Shown piece after piece: positions 28,401-36,264 of a stretch of DNA of 64,000 bases; position 1 is the first letter of the stretch; every line of letters begins with the position of its first letter. The stretch comes from Neptunitalea lumnitzerae (GTDB taxonomy: Bacteria; Bacteroidota; Bacteroidia; Flavobacteriales; Flavobacteriaceae). Under the pieces are notes generated by a model, which ran no database searches, was not told the DNA's origin, and worked only from the letters and a program-made list of their open reading frames with translations. The DNA lies in contig NZ_BRVO01000004.1 in assembly GCF_027924185.1 (NCBI RefSeq), positions 237,972 to 301,971 on the forward strand. Reading direction: 5' to 3'. The translations under genes were made by a program, and so were the position numbers.

Positions 28401-28851
28401 AGGTAATATATGGGTCATTCATATCTACCCAATACCCCATTTCTCTGGTTAGGTTATTCCAAATATCAGTATAGCGCATTACTGCACTTTTACATGCCTG
28501 ATTATATTCTTCTACGGTAATTTTCTTACCTATATCTTCTTTGGTAATTCCAAGTTCTTTTTCAACGCCTAACTCTACAGGTAACCCGTGGGTATCCCAT
28601 CCTGCTTTACGTTTAACCTGATACCCTTTTTGGGTTTTATATCTACAAAAAATATCTTTAATAGAACGCGCCATTACGTGGTGAATTCCTGGCAACCCAT
28701 TAGCAGATGGCGGCCCTTCGAAAAACACAAATGGTTCATTTCCTTCTCGGCTAGTTACACTCTTTCCAAAAATATCCTGCTCTTCCCAAAAATTTAGTAT
28801 TTCTTCGGCAACTTTTGGTAAATCAAGTCCTTTATATTCTGCAAACTTCAT
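25453..28851 (-). CDS. ileS: Isoleucyl-tRNA synthetase, long (type 2-like) form with swapped GIHH signature
   Basis: 1132 residues, clearly longer than the type 1 bacterial enzyme (about 940) and within the type 2 range. It charges tRNA-Ile. Visible: class I core start PSANGLPGIHH (Gly55, His57, His58), a CP1 editing domain with GWDTHGLPVE and AWTTTPWTLPSNTAL, the KMSKR loop (QKMSKRLGNAV), an anticodon-binding region and a long C-terminal extension. The first signature is normally HxGH; here positions one and three are exchanged (GIHH). That variant has been described in some type 2 IleRS enzymes in connection with very high mupirocin resistance. It leads a unit with the DksA-like gene. Confidence 0.97.
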   Translation of the reverse strand: MKFAEYKGLDLPKVAEEILNFWEEQDIFGKSVTSREGNEPFVFFEGPPSANGLPGIHHVMARSIKDIFCRYKTQKGYQVKRKAGWDTHGLPVELGVEKELGITKEDIGKKITVEEYNQACKSAVMRYTDIWNNLTREMGYWVDMNDPYITYKPKYMESVWWLLKQIYNKELLYKGYTIQPYSPKAGTGLSSHELNQPGCYRDVSDTTVVAQFKAINASLPEFLLGYGDIHILAWTTTPWTLPSNTALTVGPKIDYVLVKTFNQYTFEPINVIVGKPLVAKQFAGKFKQFETEDALESYKQGDKKIPFVVVKEFKGADLVGIKYEQLLQYALPYEKPENAFRVIAGDFVTTEDGTGIVHTAPTFGADDAKVAKEATPEVPPMLVMDENDNLVPLVDLQGRFRAELPEVGGKYVKNEYYDEGTAPEKSVDVEIAIKLKEENKAFKVEKYVHSYPHCWRTDKPVLYYPLDSWFIKVTEVKDRMFELNETINWKPKATGEGRFGNWLKNANDWNLSRSRFWGIPLPIWRTEDGKEELIIGSVEELKAEMAKAIEAGVMKEDLFADFEVGNMSEENYDKIDLHKNVVDKITLVSASGKPMKRESDLIDVWFDSGSMPYAQWHYPFENKALIEDKLSYPADYIAEGVDQTRGWFYTLHAIGTLVFDSVAYKNVVSNGLVLDKNGQKMSKRLGNAVDPFETLAAYGPDATRWYMISNANPWDNLKFDVEGIAEVRRKFFGTLYNTYSFFSLYANIDNFTYAEADVPLEERPEIDRWILSELHTLINRVDEAYAEYEPTRAARAISDFVQENLSNWFVRLSRRRFWKGEYGQDKISAYQTLYNCLVTVAKLAAPIAPFFTDRLYKDLVAATGKEHFESVHVAEFPVFVENFVDKSLESKMAKAQTISSLVLSLRKKEMIRVRQPLQKVMIPVLSEADREEITAVADLIKSEVNVKEVELLDDASGVLVKQIKPNFKVLGPRFGKDMKLIASKIAALGQEEIQQIEREGSITVDINGKSVILETEEVEITSQDIEGWLVANSGALTVALDVTLTEELRSEGIARELVNRIQNIRKDSGFEVTDKINIKLLKNDTIEKAVLANEEYIKAETLTANLQFEETLDGGLEVEFDDLQTKLSIEKQ

Positions 28852-28929
28852 TATAAAACGTCGTTACTTTTATTAAGTCAGCGAAAATACTAAATTTCAA
28901 CGAATTGAACTTTAAATTACCGCTAAAAG

Positions 28930-29649
28930 TTACGCCATAATACCCGACAATACCTTGAGTGATTTTGGTTTTCTAAAACCATCTAAATGTAACTGATAAA
29001 AAACCAGCATTTTCTCCAACAACTCCCGTCTATTTACCTTCGACATTTTAATAGAATGAAGCGCGTCTAAATTTGTTTTCAACAACCTCTTAAACAGCTC
29101 TAATTGCTCATCTTCCAAATACTGCTCAGACACCTTTCTATCTAAAAACATCCCTTCTACTAAATCGAAATAAGGAGCCCCTTCTGAATCCTCATCCGGA
29201 AAAAATCCTAAGAAACGAGTTAAATGCAACATAAAATAGACGTGAAAATTAGCTACCTCATCATGCACATCTAACCACTGTAGCAAGCTACTTACATATT
29301 GAAAAAGAGCCTTATTTTCTTCCTCTTCTTGAAGCACCGCATATAGCACCTCAACTAGAAAAAACACCAACGTATTTTTTACAATATTGGTATGCACCGA
29401 AACATACGGATAAGCAACTTTAACTTCTGAAATTGAATTTAATGCAGCCGATTGCTTGTGTGTTGCAACCACCTCTAACTGCATTAACGGCTGAAAGTAT
29501 GCCGCTTTTGTTTTTCCTTTTTTAGAGGTAAGCACCCCTCTTAACAAGTATGATTTTACACCTGAAGTTTCAGTATATAATTTTACTATGAGCGATGTAT
29601 CTCCATATTTATGCGCATGCAACACTATAGCTCTTGTAGTAACTTTCAT
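28930..29649 (-). CDS. recO: DNA repair protein RecO
   Basis: 239 residues. RecO works with RecF and RecR to load RecA on SSB-coated gapped DNA and to anneal strands. The N-terminal OB fold begins VTTRAIVLHAHKYGDTSLIVKLYT in the usual way (residues about 3-26), with the conserved basic stretch GVLTSKKGKTK. A helical C-terminal domain follows. The cysteine zinc finger of some RecO proteins is absent. The start abuts the porZ stop (TAAATG), so the genes are translationally adjacent. The SSB partner is encoded 4.5 kb upstream in the same direction. Confidence 0.93.
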   Translation of the reverse strand: MKVTTRAIVLHAHKYGDTSLIVKLYTETSGVKSYLLRGVLTSKKGKTKAAYFQPLMQLEVVATHKQSAALNSISEVKVAYPYVSVHTNIVKNTLVFFLVEVLYAVLQEEEENKALFQYVSSLLQWLDVHDEVANFHVYFMLHLTRFLGFFPDEDSEGAPYFDLVEGMFLDRKVSEQYLEDEQLELFKRLLKTNLDALHSIKMSKVNRRELLEKMLVFYQLHLDGFRKPKSLKVLSGIMA

Positions 29650-31953
29650 TTATCTCACCACCATAATTTTTGTAGCCTCTACTTCTTCTCCATCTTCGCT
29701 ACTTACTAACACCATATACACACCACTCACAACATTATGATTATTAAATGCCGTTAAGTTCCACTGAACAGTACCACCCTGAGCCACCGTATCAAACACC
29801 AAATTACCCGCAATATCGGTTATCTTAACCCTAGAATTATCGGTTAAATTTGTAATAGTTACCATACCACTATATTCTGGACGTACAGGATTTGGATACG
29901 CATACACATCAGACAACGTTTCTCTACCTCCTGTAGCTACACCCTCAAACGAAACAATACCTCTATCTGTTGCAAAAAACACTTCCCCAGTATCTTCACT
30001 TACCACAATCTGATTCACGTTATTAGACGGCATAGGAGAATTCTCTGTAGTAAAATGATAAATAGTTTCTTGTCCGTCACTACTTATATAAAATGCTCCG
30101 GAATCTGCAGTACTTATCCATTTATTATTAGCTCCATCTACAAAAATATCGTTAATCCATTGTTGATACAACAATTCACTAGCCTCTCCATTTTCTAAAA
30201 TCACTATCTGACTCGCTTCAACATCATTGGTAAAAAAGCCTGATATATTATATAAAACCCTTAACCCTCTTGTAGTTCCTATCCACAACAAATTATTATT
30301 ATCAAAAGCTAAAGCCCTCACATCATTACTTGGCAGATTCCCTGAACCATCTCCTTGCTCTAACAACTTTACAGATGGCGAACCTGAATTTTCATAAAAC
30401 CCTAATACACCATGCGCAGAAGTAGTTACAAACTTAAATCCATTAGAAGCTATTACCATTTCTTTATACCCTAAATCAGAAAACGGATCACCAATCACCT
30501 CTTCCACACTATAAGAGGACCAGGTATCATTCTCTCTTAAAACTTTAATTGCATTATTGGTATACCCATTGGCAATCCATAAATTATCCTCATCATCAAA
30601 CGCACTACCAAGCACCCTCACATCACTTGTATTGTTTGGGTTGTCAGTATACACCACATAATCTAAAGGACTATTGGTTTCATCATACCTTGTTATCTCA
30701 TCGCCTTCATTGCGCACTTTTACAATTCCGTCTATATAAGAACTTATAAAAACTTCATTTACCTGATTACGACTATACGTTATGTTTGATAAATTTCTAC
30801 TCCCCAACAAACTATCATAAGGTATTTGCAACCACTCTTCTGTAGGTGGCTTATAAACACTTATACCTCTTTGATTATTAGGAGTAGGATTATACTGGTT
30901 GGTATACTCCCCAAAGGTTATCCATAAATTTCTACTCACCATATTTACCGAGAAGGCATTATTAAAATAAGGTCCATCAGGTAATAACTGTAATACATTT
31001 TCAACATCTGGATAAGACAACACTAGCAAGCCGTGCTCTTCTGTACCTAGATACAATAAACCATCTTCATAAAAAGAACTTGTATAGGTAACCGTAGCAT
31101 ACTCTGGTAGATCTGTATTTAATAAAGAAAACTCAAAATCTAAATCTGCATTATACACATACATTCTAGCATCTCTAGTCACCAACACATATCCATCTGA
31201 TGCTCGTAACTCATTTATCTGCCAAACTATTGCCTCCTGAACAAAACTTGATCCATTATAAGAATACAATCTATTATTATAGGTACCTACTAAAGTACCT
31301 TGGTTTACCACTATACCCGTCCAATTTCCGGTAGTTACCAACTCCCAGTTAGCAAAGTCAATAATATTATCGTTAGATATCATGGCACGGTACACCCCTT
31401 CAGACGTTGCCGCGTACAAATACCCTTGATACACCGCTGTCTGACTAACATTTAATTGAGAACCGTTAGCACCAAGAAAATAAGTATCATCAAACTCTAA
31501 ATTCACCAAATCATATACCGAGATACCAAACCCGCAAGACAAGTACACATACCCATTATACTCCATGATATTATTGATAGCCTTGCTATCACCAGGAATG
31601 GTTACTTTATTTCTAATTTCTACAACCGAGGTTACCTCATTAATTCCATTTTCATATACCTGAAGTAAACCATCCTCATACCCTAACACATAAGCATCGG
31701 CATAATCACTATAATAACCACTTACTACACTACCACCAGACAATCCATCTACGGTAGAATATGTTTGCATTTCTAAAGTAGATTTATCTACCTTAAAAAA
31801 AGCATTCTCTGTAGCCACATACAACAGATCTCCGCCATCAGAAATATCCATAACCTTATTATAAGAGAAATAAGGTTTCCATGTACCCTCCCAATCTTGC
31901 GCAGAAACTACAGCTACCAATAAAAAAGCAAAAATTGTAAAAATTTGTTTCAT
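29650..31953 (-). CDS. porZ: PorZ-type T9SS cell-surface component (beta-propeller protein with sorting tail)
   Basis: 767 residues, close to P. gingivalis PorZ (about 776). A signal peptide (1-18) precedes two propellers made of strand repeats like those of two-component regulator propellers (GDLLYVATENAFFKVD, FVTTSAHGVLGFYE, NNLLWIGTTRGLRVLY, GEVFFATDRGIVSF). The C-terminus is a T9SS-type domain (DVYAYPNPVRPEYSG, VKITDIAGNLVFDT, ending TKIMVVR). PorZ is known as a surface part of the T9SS that helps join anionic lipopolysaccharide to cargo through the sortase complex. The porZ-recO adjacency and the nearby gld genes support the call; length and tail make a generic propeller protein less likely. 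Confidence 0.88.
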   Translation of the reverse strand: MKQIFTIFAFLLVAVVSAQDWEGTWKPYFSYNKVMDISDGGDLLYVATENAFFKVDKSTLEMQTYSTVDGLSGGSVVSGYYSDYADAYVLGYEDGLLQVYENGINEVTSVVEIRNKVTIPGDSKAINNIMEYNGYVYLSCGFGISVYDLVNLEFDDTYFLGANGSQLNVSQTAVYQGYLYAATSEGVYRAMISNDNIIDFANWELVTTGNWTGIVVNQGTLVGTYNNRLYSYNGSSFVQEAIVWQINELRASDGYVLVTRDARMYVYNADLDFEFSLLNTDLPEYATVTYTSSFYEDGLLYLGTEEHGLLVLSYPDVENVLQLLPDGPYFNNAFSVNMVSRNLWITFGEYTNQYNPTPNNQRGISVYKPPTEEWLQIPYDSLLGSRNLSNITYSRNQVNEVFISSYIDGIVKVRNEGDEITRYDETNSPLDYVVYTDNPNNTSDVRVLGSAFDDEDNLWIANGYTNNAIKVLRENDTWSSYSVEEVIGDPFSDLGYKEMVIASNGFKFVTTSAHGVLGFYENSGSPSVKLLEQGDGSGNLPSNDVRALAFDNNNLLWIGTTRGLRVLYNISGFFTNDVEASQIVILENGEASELLYQQWINDIFVDGANNKWISTADSGAFYISSDGQETIYHFTTENSPMPSNNVNQIVVSEDTGEVFFATDRGIVSFEGVATGGRETLSDVYAYPNPVRPEYSGMVTITNLTDNSRVKITDIAGNLVFDTVAQGGTVQWNLTAFNNHNVVSGVYMVLVSSEDGEEVEATKIMVVR

Positions 31954-32087
31954 TCGTCTAGTAAGTACTTCTTTATTCTTATTGAAACACCTCAGGCTTA
32001 AACCTAAGAGGAATTACTTGAAAATTAACTCTAACCTCAATTAGTAAGTAACGTATATTCTAGTATAATTGTTATCTAAGTTAGCAA

Positions 32088-32672
32088 TTAATCTTCGATA
32101 TCTTTCCACTCTAAACTCTCCATAATCTTTCTAACATCCTCTCTAAGATATACTGCAGCCGGAAGAATAGAATCGTAATTAGGTTTGCTATCAAAGTAAA
32201 TAGAACCGGTAATAAAATGAGAAACACTATCTGTTAAGTAGAATTGAGATTGAGAAGCTGCATTACCAGACACCTCATAAAACATCCCATATTTTTTTGC
32301 GTCGGCATTTACATAAGGTTGCTCTACAATATTATCTGCTTTCACTACATGCTCATAGGTTAATTTCTGAACATCTGTTAGCAACTGTTTAATATCCCCT
32401 TGAACATTTCGGTAACTCAAATAAATAGTACCTTTCATTTTAGGATACACTAAGTTTACACTGCATCCGTTTGGTTTATCTGCAAAAGCCAAGTAACTTT
32501 TCTCAAAAGTATAAGGACAAGAAGGCAACTGAAAACTTTCATATTCTGGCTGCGGATACTCTAACCTCAACATTGCATTTGGTTTCGGAAGTGTTTCTTC
32601 ACAAGAAATCAACCCCATTAGTGCTACACATAAACTTACTACAACTAATATCTTACCTTTATTACTCTTCAT
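32088..32672 (-). CDS. gldD: Gliding motility lipoprotein GldD
   Basis: 194 residues. A lipoprotein signal with cleavage before Cys24 (LMGLISCEE) is followed by the family-typical start LPKPNAMLRLEYPQPEYE and a single domain without known enzymatic motif. In Flavobacterium johnsoniae GldD is needed for gliding and for T9SS function; its exact role is unknown. The start codon lies inside the end of gldE (11-bp overlap), the classic gldE-gldD order, implying translational coupling. The gap of 134 bp to porZ suggests that porZ has its own promoter. Confidence 0.95.
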   Translation of the reverse strand: MKSNKGKILVVVSLCVALMGLISCEETLPKPNAMLRLEYPQPEYESFQLPSCPYTFEKSYLAFADKPNGCSVNLVYPKMKGTIYLSYRNVQGDIKQLLTDVQKLTYEHVVKADNIVEQPYVNADAKKYGMFYEVSGNAASQSQFYLTDSVSHFITGSIYFDSKPNYDSILPAAVYLREDVRKIMESLEWKDIED

Positions 32673-33987
32673 TTTCAGCAGGCGCTATAATTACCTTTAT
32701 TTGTTTAATACGTTTTTTATCTAGTGCTTCTACAGTAAACGTATAATTCTTAAAAACTATTGTTTCTCCTTTTTTAGGAAAGTTACCAGCTATCTCTAGC
32801 ACAAACCCTGCTATAGTTTCTGCTTCTCCTTTATGATCTTCAAAAACAGCATCCTCCTCTAGTTTAATAACCCTATAAAAATCCTTTAAGGCAGTTTTAC
32901 CTTCAAATATATAAGTACTTTCATCTAGCATAGAGAATATCACATCTTCATCATCAAACTCATCTGATATATCTCCAACAATTTCTTCTATAATATCTTC
33001 CAAAGTTACCAAACCAGAAGTACCCCCATACTCATCTACCACAATAGCCAAGTGCTTTTTCTTCTCCTGAAATTCTATCAATAAATCATCTAACTTCTTA
33101 TTCTCTGGCACATAATAAGGACTCTGTTTTAGGGTAACCCAATCAAACTCTTCCTTATCTAAATGAGGCAAAATATCCTTTACAAATAGCACCCCGGTAA
33201 TTTCATCTATATTTTCTTTAAATACGGGTATTCTAGAATAGCCATTAGCTATTACCTCCTCTAACACTTCTGCAAAAGTCATATCTTCAGACACTGCAAA
33301 AATATCTATACGCGGGCGCATCACCTGTTTGGTTTCTGTACTACCAAAAGAAACAATACCTTTCAATATCTTATGCTCTTCCATAGTAGTATCTTCTCCA
33401 GAGGCTAACTCTAATGCATGCGATAATTGATCTACCGAAAGATTAGATTTCTGTCTAGATAAATGCTTTTGAAAAAACAAGGTAGTATTTCTCATAGGAA
33501 TACTCAACGGAGAAAAAATAACATCTAGAATATTTAACGGATATGCCATAAATGAAGCAAATTGCCTTTTATTTCTATTAGCATATACCTTTGGCAAAAT
33601 TTCACCAAACATCAAAATCAGAAAAGTAACCACCCCTACTTCTAAGGTAAATTTTAACCACAATGGTTCTACCTTACCAAACAATACAGGGTTTACAGAA
33701 TCAAACAATAATACCACAGCAATATTAATGGTATTATTAGCTATTAGTAAAGTAGCTAAAAACTTTTTAGGCCTTGATAAAAGCTTATAAATTATACGTC
33801 CGGTTGGTGATTTTTCTTCATCTACTTCTCTAATATCACTAGGTGTAAATGAAAAATAAGCAACCTCTGCACCTGAAACCAAGGCAGAACCTACTAACAA
33901 TAAAAAAAGCAATAAAAATCTAAAGACAAGAATTGTGTCTTCTGTTAATAATAGACTAATAAATAAACTCGAGGGTTCCGGGTCCAA
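32662..33987 (-). CDS. gldE: Gliding motility-associated protein GldE (CorC/HlyC-like membrane protein)
   Basis: 441 residues. A DUF21/CNNM-like membrane domain with about four helices (about 20-170) is followed by a CBS pair (RIDIFAVSEDMTFAEV to ITGVLFVKDILP, and LAIVVDEYGGTSGLVTLEDIIEEIVGDI) and a C-terminal CorC/HlyC transporter-associated domain (about 355-440). Relatives are linked to magnesium or cobalt efflux. GldE has been placed with GldD in gliding, possibly helping its assembly or stability. It overlaps gldD by 11 bp and lies 26 bp after ssb. No missing domain was seen. Confidence 0.94.
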   Translation of the reverse strand: MDPEPSSLFISLLLTEDTILVFRFLLLFLLLVGSALVSGAEVAYFSFTPSDIREVDEEKSPTGRIIYKLLSRPKKFLATLLIANNTINIAVVLLFDSVNPVLFGKVEPLWLKFTLEVGVVTFLILMFGEILPKVYANRNKRQFASFMAYPLNILDVIFSPLSIPMRNTTLFFQKHLSRQKSNLSVDQLSHALELASGEDTTMEEHKILKGIVSFGSTETKQVMRPRIDIFAVSEDMTFAEVLEEVIANGYSRIPVFKENIDEITGVLFVKDILPHLDKEEFDWVTLKQSPYYVPENKKLDDLLIEFQEKKKHLAIVVDEYGGTSGLVTLEDIIEEIVGDISDEFDDEDVIFSMLDESTYIFEGKTALKDFYRVIKLEEDAVFEDHKGEAETIAGFVLEIAGNFPKKGETIVFKNYTFTVEALDKKRIKQIKVIIAPAENEE

Positions 33988-34013
33988 TATTGATAAATTA
34001 GTTAAACATTAAT

Positions 34014-34490
34014 TTAGAATGGTAAATCGTCTTCCTCTTCTTCTACAAAACTATCCTGTTGTGGGGCAGCTTGTGGCCTAGCCTGCTGCGCAGGTGAAGA
34101 CGACTGATTGTAAGATGACTGCGACGCACCTGTTGATTGCTGCTGTCCTTCTCCTTTATTTGTCAAAAATGTAAAATCGTTTACATGCACTTCAGTGGTG
34201 TAACGGGTAACTCCATCTTCACCCTGCCATTGTCTGTTTTTCAAACGACCTTCTACATACACCTTATCTCCCTTAGAAAGATATTTTTCACACACCTCAG
34301 CAGCCTTGTTTCGAACCACTATATTATGCCAATCTGTATTTGTTACACGCTCTCCCGTTTGTCTGTTAACATACGTTTCATTAGTAGCCAACGGAAAACG
34401 CCCAATACAATTTCCTCCTTCAAAATAGTTCATTTTAACATCATCTCCTAAATGACCTATTAACATCACTTTATTTAGTGTTCCACTCAT
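34014..34490 (-). CDS. ssb: Single-stranded DNA-binding protein
   Basis: 158 residues. The N-terminal OB fold (about 1-110) starts MSGTLNKVMLIGHLGDDV and contains RFPLATNETY, TDWHNIVVRNKAAE and GDKVYVEGRLKNRQW. A Gln/Ser/Pro-rich linker follows, then the acidic tip EEEEDDLPF that binds partner proteins such as RecO. It protects single strands during replication, repair and recombination. The order mutY - ssb - gldE - gldD is found in gliding flavobacteria. A promoter-like box lies in the 44-bp gap from mutY. Confidence 0.97.
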   Translation of the reverse strand: MSGTLNKVMLIGHLGDDVKMNYFEGGNCIGRFPLATNETYVNRQTGERVTNTDWHNIVVRNKAAEVCEKYLSKGDKVYVEGRLKNRQWQGEDGVTRYTTEVHVNDFTFLTNKGEGQQQSTGASQSSYNQSSSPAQQARPQAAPQQDSFVEEEEDDLPF

Positions 34491-34509
34491 AATATTCTTT
34501 CAATTAATT

Positions 34510-34517
34510 CAAATGTA
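34510..34517 (-). promoter_or_regulatory. Putative -7 promoter box for ssb
   Basis: TACATTTG on the minus strand, 20 bp upstream of the ssb start, fits TAnnTTTG. A TTG at the -33 distance is not clear. Confidence 0.35.
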
Positions 34518-34534
34518 GTAAAAATAAGATAGTT

Positions 34535-35569
34535 TTAAAAACCAAAATCTTCTATAAAGTTTGCCACCAAAACAGGCACCGCAAACTCCTTAACCTTCTC
34601 AAACGGGATACCGTTTGGCAAAACATCTTGCAAATGTACAACCCAAAACTTGGTATACAGATGCTGATGCGATAATTTATGCACAATCTCCTTTGTATTA
34701 TACAAGGCTAATCGCTCAATATTCATTTCTCTTAAACCCTCGTCTTCCAAAAGTACATTTTTACTTTTAACAGGTTTTACGGTTTCTATCAATGGAAACT
34801 CATATAAATTATACCATATTCCTTTAGCCGTTCTTTTGGTTAAAATTGTTTTACCCTCCTTATCTATATATACTATATAATTAAAGTAACGCTTGGTAAC
34901 TTTAGTTTTCTTCAACTTAACAGGCAACTCCTTTACCTTATTAGTAGCTAAAGCCACACACTCTTTTTGCAAAGGACATACTGAACAATCTGGACTTTGA
35001 GGTTTGCACTGAGTAGCCCCAAACTCCATAATAGCCTGGTTATACACTGCTATCTGTTCAACATTCTTTACTTTGTGCGCAAGTTCTTTAAAATATTTTA
35101 CACCCTCTGCACTATTAATAGGAGTATCTACTCCAAAAAAACGCGCCAACACTCTATATACATTACCATCTACTACCGGCTGTGCCTCACCAAAACTTAT
35201 AGATGCTATAGCACTAGCAGTATAATCACCAACCCCTTTTAGTTTCAAGAGCGCTTTGTACGTATCTGGAAAATTGCCATTCAATTCAAAAGCTACTTTT
35301 TTGGCCGTAGCATGTAAATTCCGAGCTCTAGAATAATACCCAAGACCTTGCCATAACTTTAACACCTCATCTTCATCGGCATTAGCCAAATCTTCCACCT
35401 TTGGGAAAGCTTCTAAAAACTTTAAATAATATGGTAATCCTTGAGCAACTCGCGTTTGCTGAAGCATAATTTCTGACAACCAAATTTTATACGGATTACG
35501 GGTTCTACGCCACGGCAAATCTCGTTTATTTGATAAATACCATTCTATTAAACACTTAGCAAAATCCAT
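34535..35569 (-). CDS. mutY: A/G-specific adenine DNA glycosylase
   Basis: 344 residues. It removes adenine mispaired with 8-oxoguanine. Visible: the catalytic-Glu segment SEIMLQQTRV (about 30-39), the helix-hairpin-helix LKGVGDYTASAIASI with catalytic Asp in VVDGNVYRVL, and a [4Fe-4S] loop with exact spacing C-x6-C-x2-C-x5-C (CKPQSPDCSVCPLQKEC). The C-terminus has a NUDIX-like 8-oxoG recognition domain. The complete cysteine set means the protein needs the Fe-S assembly genes encoded further on. It is divergent from the HU gene and first in the mutY-ssb-gldE-gldD direction. Confidence 0.96.
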   Translation of the reverse strand: MDFAKCLIEWYLSNKRDLPWRRTRNPYKIWLSEIMLQQTRVAQGLPYYLKFLEAFPKVEDLANADEDEVLKLWQGLGYYSRARNLHATAKKVAFELNGNFPDTYKALLKLKGVGDYTASAIASISFGEAQPVVDGNVYRVLARFFGVDTPINSAEGVKYFKELAHKVKNVEQIAVYNQAIMEFGATQCKPQSPDCSVCPLQKECVALATNKVKELPVKLKKTKVTKRYFNYIVYIDKEGKTILTKRTAKGIWYNLYEFPLIETVKPVKSKNVLLEDEGLREMNIERLALYNTKEIVHKLSHQHLYTKFWVVHLQDVLPNGIPFEKVKEFAVPVLVANFIEDFGF

Positions 35570-35586
35570 CTCTAAAAAATAAACGC

Positions 35587-35594
35587 CAAAAATA
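35587..35594 (-). promoter_or_regulatory. Putative -7 promoter box for mutY
   Basis: TATTTTTG on the minus strand, 17 bp before the mutY start, fits TAnnTTTG. No matching -33 element was seen. Confidence 0.3.
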
Positions 35595-35625
35595 AAAGTT
35601 TAGTTGGTTAAATTTTAATTATTTA

Positions 35626-35665
35626 GGTTGCAATTTATGTTTAATTAATTTTTATATTTGCAACC
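35626..35665 (+). promoter_or_regulatory. HU promoter bracketed by an 8-bp inverted repeat
   Basis: TATATTTG (35653-35660) fits the -7 box, and TTG at 35628-35630 lies 22 bp upstream as a plausible -33 element. Both are embedded in a perfect inverted repeat, GGTTGCAA (35626-35633) and TTGCAACC (35658-35665), separated by 24 bp. The HU start is 35 bp downstream. The repeat could be an operator. Confidence 0.6.
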
Positions 35666-35700
35666 CCTAAAATATAAACACTTATAAAAGAATAAATAAG

Positions 35701-36000
35701 ATGACGAAAGCAGACATTGTAGCGAAGATCTCAGAAAAGTTGGGAATTGAAAAAGGCGACGTTCAGGAAACCGTTGAAGCTTTTATGGATGAAGTTAAGA
35801 ATTCCTTGGAAAACGGAGACAATGTTTACCTAAGAGGTTTTGGAAGTTTTATTATTAAAACAAGAGCTGAAAAAACAGGAAGAAATATCTCAAAGAACAC
35901 TACTATTAAAATCCCTTCTCACAACATACCTGCATTTAAACCTGCAAAAGTTTTTGTTGAAGGTGTTAAGACTAACGTAGAAGTTAAAGAAGAAAAATAA
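35701..36000 (+). CDS. HU/IHF-family DNA-binding protein
   Basis: 99 residues. Nucleoid-associated protein that binds and bends DNA as a dimer. Signature features: N-terminal helices TKADIVAKISEKLGIE, the central GFGSFIIKTRAEKTGRN entry into the DNA-binding arms, and NIPAFKPAKVF with the proline that intercalates. The length is typical. It has a strong-looking promoter with an inverted repeat and is followed after 26 bp by a tiny basic-protein gene and then RNase G, all on the plus strand. HU, the small protein and RNase G together suggest a growth-linked unit. Confidence 0.95.
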   Translation: MTKADIVAKISEKLGIEKGDVQETVEAFMDEVKNSLENGDNVYLRGFGSFIIKTRAEKTGRNISKNTTIKIPSHNIPAFKPAKVFVEGVKTNVEVKEEK

Positions 36001-36026
36001 TTATTAATTTATAAAAAGTTTTAAGT

Positions 36027-36119
36027 ATGCCTAGTGGTAAGAAAAGAAAAAGACATAAGGTTGCTACGCACAAACGTAAGAAAAGAGCAAGAGCTAACCG
36101 TCACAAAAAGAAGAAATAG
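36027..36119 (+). CDS. 30-residue basic protein, AURKAIP1/COX24 (mS38-like) family, probably ribosome-associated
   Basis: A small gene of 93 bp with start ATG at 36027 and stop TAG at 36117-36119. The product begins MPSGKKRKRHK, continues VATHKRKKRARA and ends NRHKKKK; about two thirds of the residues are Lys, Arg or His. Proteins of this form next to RNase G are conserved across Bacteroidota and are annotated as AURKAIP1/COX24-domain proteins, related in sequence to mitochondrial ribosomal protein mS38. A ribosomal role is inferred from that and from the extreme basic composition. It lies between HU and RNase G with short gaps and is probably co-transcribed with one of them. Confidence 0.82.
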   Translation: MPSGKKRKRHKVATHKRKKRARANRHKKKK

Positions 36120-36264
36120 TAGTTTTTAAACTACTATTTCTTTTTAAAGAATTAATGTTCTTTGAAATAGAAACTATAGTTAAGTTTCAACGGGGATTAT
36201 TACCTGTGAAAATTTTGTTTAATCCATCTGTTTGATTTTTCAAGCAGATACAAATTCATTCAGA

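Noticed and set aside
31989..32011. Hairpin between gldD and porZ as a terminator
   Set aside because: The stem is interrupted and not followed by a T-run on the minus strand.
36232..36264. TTG start upstream of RNase G
   Set aside because: Extra eleven residues do not match the family start, while the GTG at 36265 yields the usual NKELIIRS N-terminus and length.
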